7,500 nucleotides of DNA, taken from Chloroflexota bacterium (GTDB taxonomy: Bacteria > Chloroflexota > Anaerolineae > Caldilineales > Caldilineaceae). The position numbers and the translations under genes are program-made. The stretch is taken from assembly GCA_016861025.1 (NCBI GenBank), contig BOKO01000031.1, forward strand, positions 1 to 7,500, in the 5' to 3' direction. Shown here in pieces: positions 1 to 6,898 of this stretch (the stretch's first letter is position 1; the number at the start of each line of letters is the position of its first letter). The notes below the pieces were generated by a model. It was not told where the DNA came from, made no database searches, and saw only the letters and a program-made list of their open reading frames with translations.

Positions 1-760
<760 letters not shown>

Positions 761-877
761 TTCAGTCGACTGGCGGCTTCAGCCAACGTACACTCTGGCG
801 TGCAGTGTAGCAGGTTTCGCCTAACCTTTCTTGACGATTGGTAGACGAAATTTCTGAATACAGAGCAGTAATCACCA

Positions 878-1867
878 TCAGTCCGGCAACGGAAGCTTCG
901 GATATTTCTTACCGCCGGCGGCCATCTCGTCGGCGCGGCGTTGCGCCTGCGCTTCGATCTCGGCGCGCGTCTGCATCCGCGCTTCATAACGCTGGCGTTC
1001 CGGGCGCTGCCAGCGCGCCATATCCTCGCCAGGGTCGATGCAGCGCGCAAAGATCAGATAGCCGGTGTGGCCGATCAGGTTGTCATCCGGTCGGAAACGG
1101 TCGGGGGTGGCTTTGTATCGGCGCAGAATCAACTCCTCAACGCTGACATCGGCAAAGTGGTGCTCGTCAAAGCCGCGCAGCAGTTCGATCACCTGATTGG
1201 CGGTCGGCAGCAGACTTGCAAAGGCGCCGCCCGGTCGCAGCGCAGCGCGCACCTGCGGCAAGTAGCGCCACGGCTCGCGTACATCGAGAAAGACAGCGTC
1301 GACGTCTGTTGCCTTGAAACCATCTTTGATGTCGCTTAAAAACATCTTGACAAACGGCGAGAGGCCAAGCCGCGCCAGATTGTCGCGCGCGACCTGGTGA
1401 ATATCCGGTCGCACTTCGTGGGTGAAGACTATTCCCGACGGCATTACTGCCCATGCCAGCGCCGTCGTCAGCCCGCCACTGCCCGTGCCCGCCTCGATCA
1501 CCCGACTGCCGGCATGCAGGCTCAGCCGATGCACAATATAAGCGGCGTCTTTAGGGTAGATGATCTGTGTGCCGCGTTTGAGCGACTTCATCACATCGGT
1601 GAGCGAAGGCTGCAAGAGCATTGCCTGATGGCCGATCTGACTCTGCACCGTGGCGCCCCAAATCCTGCCGATCAGCGCGCTGTGCCAGAATGCGCCGAGA
1701 TGCGTGTGCGTGACGCCCTGTTGATGCAGACGCACGACGTAGCGTTTGTAATCCGAGGTGAAGAGCATGGCAAGGTCGCCAGCCTGTGCGTGGCGACGGT
1801 CTTGTGGCGCCGCCAGATCCACGTCTACCAAATCACCCGCTTCCGACAAAGGGAAGTGTTCAGACAT
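878..1867 (-). CDS. trmI: tRNA (adenine-58-N1)-methyltransferase, TrmI family
   Basis: The predicted protein has 329 aa and is a class I SAM-dependent methyltransferase of the TrmI (bacterial Trm61-like) family, which makes m1A58 in the T-loop of tRNA. An N-terminal beta-rich region (about residues 35-90, with HTHLGAFWHSALIG and GRIWGA) precedes the family signature QIIYPKDAAYI (about 101-111). The SAM motif VIEAGTGSGGLT follows (about 123-134), and FLDVREPW (about 193-200) matches the catalytic-Asp/PW region (compare LDLMEPW of thermophilic TrmI, from memory). The C-terminus is an extra charged tail of about 45 residues rich in Arg, Glu and Gln. I chose the ATG at 1865-1867, not the longer frame from 1921. 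It is preceded by a GGTGGAA ribosome-binding site about 8 nt away, and the extra 18 residues would lie wholly inside the Uma2 gene. The start overlaps the Uma2 stop by 8 nt (ATGTCTGA), implying an operon with coupled translation. Confidence 0.88.
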   Translation of the reverse strand: MSEHFPLSEAGDLVDVDLAAPQDRRHAQAGDLAMLFTSDYKRYVVRLHQQGVTHTHLGAFWHSALIGRIWGATVQSQIGHQAMLLQPSLTDVMKSLKRGTQIIYPKDAAYIVHRLSLHAGSRVIEAGTGSGGLTTALAWAVMPSGIVFTHEVRPDIHQVARDNLARLGLSPFVKMFLSDIKDGFKATDVDAVFLDVREPWRYLPQVRAALRPGGAFASLLPTANQVIELLRGFDEHHFADVSVEELILRRYKATPDRFRPDDNLIGHTGYLIFARCIDPGEDMARWQRPERQRYEARMQTRAEIEAQAQRRADEMAAGGKKYPKLPLPD

Positions 1868-2465
1868 CTTGCGTTCCACCGCTTGATTCGGATGAATCAA
1901 GCTCCACTTTTTCATAAACATCAGCTAGCGCTAACTCACAGCCGATCGCATCAATACGGACAGTCGCGGCAAGAGTGCTGTATTCGGCAAGCAGCCATCG
2001 GCCATCGGGCTGCCGGATGTAATGTTCGACATGAGCCTGATCTTGCGCAACCAACACGTATTCCATCAGCGAGGGGAGCGATCGGTAAGACTGAAATTTG
2101 CGCCCGCGGTCGTAATTTTCCGTCGATGGAGAAAGCACCTCAACGATCAACGTCGGATTGAGCAGCGTGTCGCGGTGCTCGTCCTCGAATTGCGGTGCGC
2201 CACACACCACGCTAATGTCAGGATATGTGTACAACCCCTCGGTCACCACCTTGACGCGCATGTCGCTTGGGTAAACTGTACAAGTGCGACGGCGTAGCTG
2301 TCCGTGCAACAACGCCACCAAATTGACCACAATCAAATTATGGCGCTCTGATGCACCCGCCATGGCGTAGACTTTGCCAGCATGATACTCATGTTTGATT
2401 ACGCTGGTTCGCTCCGCAGCAAGATAATCGCGGGGCGAGATCAACGGCTTCAACAGCGCAGACAT
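1860..2465 (-). CDS. Uma2-family (DUF820) restriction-endonuclease-like protein
   Basis: The 201-aa protein matches the Uma2 family, a PD-(D/E)XK-fold group expanded mainly in cyanobacteria and Chloroflexota; its cellular role is largely unknown. Visible hallmarks are the N-terminal ISPRDYLAAE and HEYHAGKVYAMAGAS (about residues 9-39), then YPDISVVCG with the putative metal ligand Asp83. LIVEVLSPST follows with Glu109, then YDRGRKFQSYRSLPSLMEYVLV with the putative catalytic Lys123. So the D, E and K positions of the nuclease-like core are all intact, and the length is typical for the family. The ribosome-binding site GGAGGG (plus-strand 2471-2476) lies 5 nt before the ATG and supports the start. 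The last codons overlap trmI by 8 nt. Family assignment is secure; DNA cleavage is only inferred from the fold. Confidence 0.88.
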   Translation of the reverse strand: MSALLKPLISPRDYLAAERTSVIKHEYHAGKVYAMAGASERHNLIVVNLVALLHGQLRRRTCTVYPSDMRVKVVTEGLYTYPDISVVCGAPQFEDEHRDTLLNPTLIVEVLSPSTENYDRGRKFQSYRSLPSLMEYVLVAQDQAHVEHYIRQPDGRWLLAEYSTLAATVRIDAIGCELALADVYEKVELDSSESSGGTQDV

Positions 2466-2503
2466 TGCATCCCTCCGTCGTGACCGGCGACGATTTGACG
2501 TTC

Positions 2504-2509
2504 AGTATA
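2504..2509 (-). promoter_or_regulatory. putative -10 box for the Uma2-trmI unit
   Basis: On the minus strand TATACT lies about 40 nt upstream of the Uma2 ATG, preceded by TT. It matches the sigma-70 -10 consensus in five of six positions. I see no convincing -35 hexamer at 16-18 nt, so this is either a weak or activated promoter or a chance match. It sits in the divergent region opposite the lipoprotein promoter. Confidence 0.4.
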
Positions 2510-2559
2510 ACACAACGTTTGAGGGCGAACGCGCAAAACATGGCGGCTCGACCTATTGT

Positions 2560-2588
2560 TTGACACAGATGCCTCGGCAAAGTAGAAT
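2560..2588 (+). promoter_or_regulatory. sigma-70-type promoter of the lipoprotein gene
   Basis: TTGACA (2560-2565) and TAGAAT (2583-2588) are separated by exactly 17 nt. This is a perfect -35 and a five-of-six -10 at optimal spacing. A start near 2595 would give a 5' leader of about 59 nt. It suggests strong constitutive transcription of the lipoprotein. Confidence 0.72.
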
Positions 2589-2653
2589 CAGGATAACTTT
2601 ACCATTACATTCTTGATTTCTACTCGATCCCAAATCCATCAGGAGGAATTCTC

Positions 2654-3640
2654 ATGGCTGTAAAGCGTTTTCTGCTCCTGGTCTCGCTTGCGATCTTCGC
2701 CAGCTTGCTTCTGACCGGCTGCGGTGCGCGCGCCGGCGCCGGTGAGACCGCTGCGGCGGCATCCGACGCCGCCCTTGCCGTTGACCTGCCGGCGCTCACC
2801 ATCGACTTCGACGCCAACGGCGCGCCCAGCCTCGGCGGCGCCCCACTCTCCAGCTTTGCGGCGCTGCTCCCTGCGGGTCTCGCAGATCTCAATCTCGGCA
2901 GTGATGTCGTTGGTCAATTGACCGCAGCCAACATCCAACATATCCAGATCACCACCGTCCCGACCGGATTGCTGATTCTGGTCAATGGCGAGCCGATCCC
3001 TTCGCTGCGTTGGGATAGCGAAAAGCTCGCCAACCTTGGCGACGTGGTCGATCTATTGGGGCCAGCGGCGCCTCCGGTGATCAAGGCGGTGCTGCCGATC
3101 ATTTCAGATGTTGGCTTAGGCGTGGCGTTGCGCTTTCCTGTCGCCCAGGGCGCCGATATGATACCAATGCAGGTGGCTGGCGACGCCTCAGCCGCCGCAA
3201 CCGCCAGAGCTGCACAGCAGGCTTTTGCAGCGGAGATCGGCGTTGCACCGGTCATTCGCATTCCGGTCGTCTATGATATCGACGGCAACTACACGGTTCA
3301 GGGTATTACCGACGCCGAGTGGCAGGCGTTGACCGGTGCGCCGTTCGGACAGTTGAAACTCGACGGCAACCTGGTGAAGGATGCGGTCGCCGCTGGGATC
3401 ACCGGCGCCACCGTCCGCACCGACGCCGAGGGCATTCACATCGCCCTGAACGGCAAGGAGTTGCCCGTGCTCGGCTGGGCTGAAGGCGAATTGAGCCACC
3501 TGCTCAAGCTGGCGGCCGGCGCCGGTATGCTCGACGCCGCCGACATGGACGCCGCCGCACTCACACAGGTCGTAGACGCCTTGCTGCCGGTGATTCAATC
3601 GAGCAATATCGAAATCAACGTGACTTTCCCCTCGCAGTAG
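2654..3640 (+). CDS. putative secreted lipoprotein with two tandem homologous domains
   Basis: This is a 328-aa protein of unknown function. Residues 1-22 form a lipoprotein signal peptide: a basic start (MAVKR), a hydrophobic stretch, then the lipobox LLTGC with the acylated Cys23. A short Ala/Gly-rich linker (about 24-44) follows. The mature part looks duplicated. NGEPIPSLRW (about 111-120) resembles NGKELPVLGW (266-275). The segment about 144-163 (AVLPIISDVGLGVALRFPV) resembles about 308-326 (DALLPVIQSSNIEINVTFP). The N-terminal halves (about 45-95 and 203-250) also align loosely around LTAANIQHIQI and VAAGITGATVRT. An Ala-rich stretch (about 175-195) joins the two copies. The ribosome-binding site AGGAGG (2641-2646), 7 nt before ATG, fixes the start, and a strong promoter lies upstream. 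Lipoprotein status is well supported. I do not recognise a named family, and a binding or structural role is only a guess. Confidence 0.87.
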   Translation: MAVKRFLLLVSLAIFASLLLTGCGARAGAGETAAAASDAALAVDLPALTIDFDANGAPSLGGAPLSSFAALLPAGLADLNLGSDVVGQLTAANIQHIQITTVPTGLLILVNGEPIPSLRWDSEKLANLGDVVDLLGPAAPPVIKAVLPIISDVGLGVALRFPVAQGADMIPMQVAGDASAAATARAAQQAFAAEIGVAPVIRIPVVYDIDGNYTVQGITDAEWQALTGAPFGQLKLDGNLVKDAVAAGITGATVRTDAEGIHIALNGKELPVLGWAEGELSHLLKLAAGAGMLDAADMDAAALTQVVDALLPVIQSSNIEINVTFPSQ

Positions 3641-3650
3641 AACAGAGAGC

Positions 3651-3727
3651 AGACGAATTGTAGCGTGTAGCGTATTATGTGGCGCATCACGCCTCACACG
3701 CAACACGCTACACGCTACAATTCGTCT
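3651..3727. repeat. long perfect inverted repeat made of 7-nt units
   Basis: Arms 3651-3673 and 3705-3727 are exact reverse complements (23 bp, starting AGACGAATTG on the left), separated by 31 nt. The inner spacer holds a smaller stem, GGCG (3681-3684) with CGCC (3690-3693). Within the right side the heptamer ACACGC(A/T) occurs three times in tandem (3696-3716). The element begins 10 nt after the lipoprotein stop and ends about 33 nt before the ssrA -35 box. It could fold into a large hairpin protecting or ending the lipoprotein mRNA. A T5 run at 3741-3745 lies too far away for a classical intrinsic terminator. A dispersed repetitive palindrome is an equally good reading. Confidence 0.75.
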
Positions 3728-3759
3728 CAAGACGCAAACCTTTTTCAAATTCGACAAAT

Positions 3760-3788
3760 TTTACAATGTCACGAAATTGTGGCATACT
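3760..3788 (+). promoter_or_regulatory. putative promoter of ssrA
   Basis: TTTACA (3760-3765) and CATACT (3783-3788) are spaced by 17 nt, placing the -10 box about 11 nt before the tmRNA 5' end. An overlapping alternative -10 is TACTAT (3785-3790). The flanks are AT-rich compared with the genes around them. The position relative to the well-defined RNA start supports the call. Confidence 0.55.
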
Positions 3789-3799
3789 ATTTTTGTCAT

Positions 3800-4209
<410 letters not shown>

Positions 4210-4216
4210 TGAGACG

Positions 4217-4248
4217 AAAGGCTCGCCGATCGGCGAGTCTTTCCTTTT
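4217..4248 (+). terminator. intrinsic terminator of ssrA, possibly bidirectional
   Basis: The stem AAAGGCTCGCC (4217-4227) pairs with GGCGAGTCTTT (4232-4242) around a GATC loop: 11 bp with one G-U. TCTTTCC then TTTT follow on the plus strand. It begins 7 nt after the encoded tmRNA 3' end. On the minus strand the same stem ends in a weaker CCTTTCG tail and lies 25 nt beyond the stop of the convergent MFS gene, so it may serve both transcripts. Confidence 0.8.
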
Positions 4249-4272
4249 GCCAGCCACACGCATCGACCAATC

Positions 4273-5475
4273 CTATCGCCGCGTGGAGCGCTTGAAGGGA
4301 TTGGCTTGAGCATAGACCAACGCCGCCGTCCCCATCATTCCGGCAGCCGTCATCAGCACGACCGAACCGCCAAAGGCGTCCCACAGCGTCCCTGCGACTA
4401 CGGCGCCGATCGACCAGCCGAGGCCAGACTGAGCTGCGCCAACCAATGCCTGGCCGGTGGCGCGCAATCCATCCGGCGCCGACTTCGACGCAAAGTTGAC
4501 GACAGCCAGCCAGAAACAGGCGTAGAGCACACCGAGCAGCGGCGCAACAACAAGAATGGTGACAGGCGTCGTCGCTGTCGCCATAATCCCATAGACGATA
4601 GCAAAACCCATCAATCCAGCCACGATCAGGTGCGACGAGCGAAAGCGCGTCAGAATCCATGCACCGACAAACATGATTGGGATTTCGGTGACAGCATTGA
4701 GCGCGTACACCATGCCGACCTGCGCCTCAGAGCCGCCCAACGCAAGAATGTGCAACCCAATGAAGCCGATGAAACTGGCAGCGCCGGCGCCCATCAACAC
4801 ATTCATGATCAGAAAGTTTGGATAGCCAGGCTGACGCCACAATTGTGCAAGCCCAGACAAAAGATCAGGACGCCGGGCGATGCGTTCGATCGGCAGCAAC
4901 AGGCTGAGCATCGTGCAGACGCCAGCCAACAGCAGCCCATGCAGCCAGAAAATTGCATCAAGGTTGCGCGCTGTCAGCAGCTGTCCTAAGCCATAGCTGA
5001 ACGTCACAAAGCCGATGCTGCCGAAGAGTCGCTGCCGACCATAGCTGGCGCCTCCTTTGCCAACCATATCCATCACCGCACTGTCCAGCAACGCCGGCGC
5101 TGGTGAGCGAAAGAACGACATGGCGACAATCAGCAACAATATCGACCAGAAACCGGTTGTCCACAAAAACGGAAATGTCAGCAAACCTGCGCCCAGCACA
5201 CAGACCGCCAACACCTGTTGGTGAATCTGCCAGCGATCGGCTAGAGCGCCCCAAAACGGATTCGCTAGCAACGCCACAATCGGCGGGATGCTGCCAAGCA
5301 TCCCGATCTGAGCGCCGCTCAGTCCCTGGCTGCTCAGGTAGATGTTAAAAAATGGAGCGAGGGCGCCAATGGCGGAAAAGAAGGCCAGGTAATAAAGCTT
5401 TGCCACCCACAGCCGTGAGGGGGGCGCTCCAGAGCTGACGATCGGTCGGCTGAGCGACCAGGGAATGCGAGTCAT
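4273..5475 (-). CDS. MFS permease, MFS_1-like (LacY/HcaT-type)
   Basis: This is a 400-aa integral membrane protein with about 12 hydrophobic segments, the normal length for a single-domain major facilitator. The first membrane segment (about 26-48, KLYYLAFFSAIGALAPFFNI) and GLSGAQIGMLGSIPPIVALL (about 51-70) resemble the MFS_1-like branch that includes LacY and the phenylpropionate permease HcaT. GALADR (76-81) is the loop 2-3 signature of MFS proteins. GRQRLFGSIGF (146-156) is the typical segment near helix 5. An acidic residue inside a membrane segment (Asp131, in LLDSAV) could take part in proton coupling. A longer cytoplasmic loop (about 196-218) joins the two six-helix halves. The substrate cannot be told from sequence. 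The gene stands alone and converges on ssrA. The ATG start is the only plausible one but lacks a strong Shine-Dalgarno site. Confidence 0.86.
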   Translation of the reverse strand: MTRIPWSLSRPIVSSGAPPSRLWVAKLYYLAFFSAIGALAPFFNIYLSSQGLSGAQIGMLGSIPPIVALLANPFWGALADRWQIHQQVLAVCVLGAGLLTFPFLWTTGFWSILLLIVAMSFFRSPAPALLDSAVMDMVGKGGASYGRQRLFGSIGFVTFSYGLGQLLTARNLDAIFWLHGLLLAGVCTMLSLLLPIERIARRPDLLSGLAQLWRQPGYPNFLIMNVLMGAGAASFIGFIGLHILALGGSEAQVGMVYALNAVTEIPIMFVGAWILTRFRSSHLIVAGLMGFAIVYGIMATATTPVTILVVAPLLGVLYACFWLAVVNFASKSAPDGLRATGQALVGAAQSGLGWSIGAVVAGTLWDAFGGSVVLMTAAGMMGTAALVYAQANPFKRSTRR

Positions 5476-5527
5476 GATAACAAACGCCTGCTTTCGTCCT
5501 CATTCAGCGAATAGACATCAACTGTTC

Positions 5528-5556
5528 ACGATACTGCAATGCGCAACTTTGTGCAA
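5528..5556 (-). promoter_or_regulatory. putative promoter of the MFS gene, flanked by an inverted repeat
   Basis: On the minus strand TTGCAC (5551-5556) and TATCGT (5528-5533) are spaced by 17 nt, about 53 nt from the ATG. The hexamers ACTGTT (5521-5526) and AACAGT (5556-5561) are inverted copies almost exactly bounding this core promoter, an arrangement that could act as an operator. Both matches are modest. Confidence 0.35.
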
Positions 5557-5593
5557 ACAGTGAGCAGGCTTGCGACTCTTTGATCTTTTTTTC

Positions 5594-5647
5594 AAAAAAA
5601 ATTCATCGTCTCCGGCGCAACGGGCTGTCATGTCATGCCGGAGGCGA
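5594..5647 (-). terminator. hairpin with T8 tail, minus-strand intrinsic terminator candidate
   Basis: The stem pairs 5606-5616 with 5637-5647 (11 bp, one G-U, core CTCCGGC/GCCGGAG) around a 20-nt loop. Read on the minus strand it is followed, after TGAA, by eight T residues (5601 down to 5594). No convincing minus-strand gene ends here. It may insulate the MFS gene from transcripts coming leftward out of the ppa promoter region, or form a leader structure if MFS transcription starts further upstream. Confidence 0.5.
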
Positions 5648-5706
5648 CGACTTACGATACAAACTCTCGCCTCAAACGTGAAGTAGACCCAGCCAAACCG
5701 CGCTCC

Positions 5707-5735
5707 TTGCTTGCGATCGTTGCATCTGGCATAAT
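5707..5735 (+). promoter_or_regulatory. putative promoter of the ppa cluster
   Basis: TTGCTT (5707-5712) and CATAAT (5730-5735) are spaced by 17 nt, giving a start near 5741 and a leader of about 40 nt before the ppa ATG. An alternative pair is TTGCGA (5711-5716) with TACAAT (5735-5740), spacing 18. It probably drives the pyrophosphatase and the two genes that follow. Confidence 0.5.
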
Positions 5736-5782
5736 ACAATGTGTGGAGATCCCACGTAAGCTTAAAGGAAATAGTCAAACCA

Positions 5783-6403
5783 ATGTCGAGCAAAAAATTC
5801 CCACCGCCCTTTTATCGCTGGCGACCGCATCCGTGGCACGGTTTGGAAGTTGGTCCGAATCCACCAGAAGTGGTTCATGCATTTATTGAGATCACACCGT
5901 TCGATTTAATCAAATACGAACTCGACAAGAGCACCGGCTATATTCGCGTCGACCGGCCACAACGCAGCTCTTCGCAGCCGCCCGCCCTCTATGGCTTCAT
6001 CCCGCGCACCTACTGCGATGAAAACGTGGCGGAGCTATCGCTCAACGCCACACGCGGCGACGGCGACCCGCTCGACATTTGCGTGTTGAGCGAACGCCCG
6101 ATCAACCGCGGCGAAGTAATCCTGAACGCACGCGTCGTCGGCGGGTTGGATGTCAACGACAACGGCGAAGCCGATGACAAGATCATCGCTGTGCTCGAAA
6201 ATGACAATGTCTGGGGCAAAGCGCGCGACATCAGCGACCTGCCCGAAGTGTTGATCGAGCGTCTGCGTCATTACTTCGCCACCTACAAGTTGATTCCCGG
6301 ACAAGAGTCATCGTTGACGGTGGATCGAGTTTACGGTCGCGAACACGCGCTGCGCGTTGTGCAGGCGGCGATGCGCGATTATTTCATCGAGTATGGCGAC
6401 TGA
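5783..6403 (+). CDS. ppa: inorganic pyrophosphatase, family I
   Basis: The enzyme hydrolyses pyrophosphate to phosphate in the cytoplasm, pulling biosynthetic reactions forward; it needs Mg2+. The 206-aa protein carries the family I signature GDGDPLDICV, with metal ligands Asp93, Asp95 and Asp98. KYELDK (44-49), VDR (56-58), YGFIPRTY (70-77) and DNGEADDK (126-133, giving the other conserved Asp residues and a Lys) are also present, as is TYK near 167-169. It is longer than the usual ~175 aa. It has an N-terminal stretch of about 30 residues with PPPFYRWRPHPWHG, and about 11 extra residues between IPRTYCDE and the signature. The ATG at 5783 was preferred over one at 5741 because the protein begins naturally there and 5741 is near the predicted transcription start. 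AAAGGA (5764-5769) is a rather distant ribosome-binding site. It is the first gene of a three-gene plus-strand cluster. Confidence 0.93.
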   Translation: MSSKKFPPPFYRWRPHPWHGLEVGPNPPEVVHAFIEITPFDLIKYELDKSTGYIRVDRPQRSSSQPPALYGFIPRTYCDENVAELSLNATRGDGDPLDICVLSERPINRGEVILNARVVGGLDVNDNGEADDKIIAVLENDNVWGKARDISDLPEVLIERLRHYFATYKLIPGQESSLTVDRVYGREHALRVVQAAMRDYFIEYGD

Positions 6404-6424
6404 GCATCAAGATCGATAAAACGT

Positions 6425-6898
6425 ATGACAGTCACGATTCGACGCGCCACCCCCGAGCAGGCAGTGCGGCTCACCCAGATCGCACATTCGGCGAAGAGCT
6501 ATTGGGGCTATCCTTCACAATGGATCGAATTGTGGCGCAATCAATTGACGATTACGCCAGATTTTGTGCGGTCCAACGAAGTCTACGCAGCAATCGATGC
6601 AGATGGAGTTGTACTAGGTTTTTATGCGCTAGGCGGCGAGGGCGTTAAGCGCACGCTCGAGCATCTTTGGGTGCAGCCAAGTTCCTTTGGCGCCGGCGTG
6701 GGCAGGCAACTCTTTGAACACGCCATGGCGCGTGCACACGAGTTGGGCGCACGCATCGTCGAGATCGAGAGCGACCCATACGCCGAGGGCTTCTATCAAC
6801 GTATGGGCGCAGAGACGATCGGCGAAGTCACCTACGAGCTGGAAGGATTGCCGCGCATTCTGCCCTTGATGGCTTATTACCTGAACAATGACCTCTGA
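6425..6898 (+). CDS. GNAT-family N-acetyltransferase
   Basis: The 157-aa protein fits the Gcn5-related acetyltransferase fold, which moves an acetyl group from acetyl-CoA to an amine. The N-terminal TIRRATPEQAVRLTQIA (4-20) is the typical first strand and helix, and SAKSYWGYP (22-30) recurs in one bacterial subgroup. Motif A is seen as HLWVQPSSFGAGVGRQLFEHA (about 80-100), with FGAGVGRQL as the pyrophosphate-binding loop. IEIESD-type strand 5 and YAEGFYQRMGAE (119-130, motif B with the usual YxxxG) follow. The substrate is unknown. The gene begins 21 nt after ppa with no clear Shine-Dalgarno site, and its end overlaps the next gene by 11 nt, so co-transcription is likely. Confidence 0.88.
   Translation: MTVTIRRATPEQAVRLTQIAHSAKSYWGYPSQWIELWRNQLTITPDFVRSNEVYAAIDADGVVLGFYALGGEGVKRTLEHLWVQPSSFGAGVGRQLFEHAMARAHELGARIVEIESDPYAEGFYQRMGAETIGEVTYELEGLPRILPLMAYYLNNDL

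Noticed and set aside
789..809. Small hairpin TACACT/AGTGTA downstream of trmI
   Set aside because: It has only 6 bp with a 9-nt loop and no T tract on either strand, so it is not convincing as a terminator.
1397..2161. A long plus-strand frame (254 codons) antisense to trmI and Uma2
   Set aside because: It is a shadow: both minus-strand genes show clear family motifs over the same bases, and the plus frame gives a His/Arg/Gln-rich product without recognisable domains.
3696..3718. Heptamer tandem units as a CRISPR-like array
   Set aside because: Units are 7 nt, directly abutting with no spacers, and no cas genes are present.
4306..4989. A 227-codon plus-strand frame
   Set aside because: It is antisense to the MFS gene, whose membrane segments and signatures are clear; its product is low-complexity and rich in Arg, Gln and His.
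5518..5793. A 91-codon minus-strand frame upstream of the MFS gene
   Set aside because: It spans the T8 hairpin and the ppa promoter, has no ribosome-binding site and no recognisable features.
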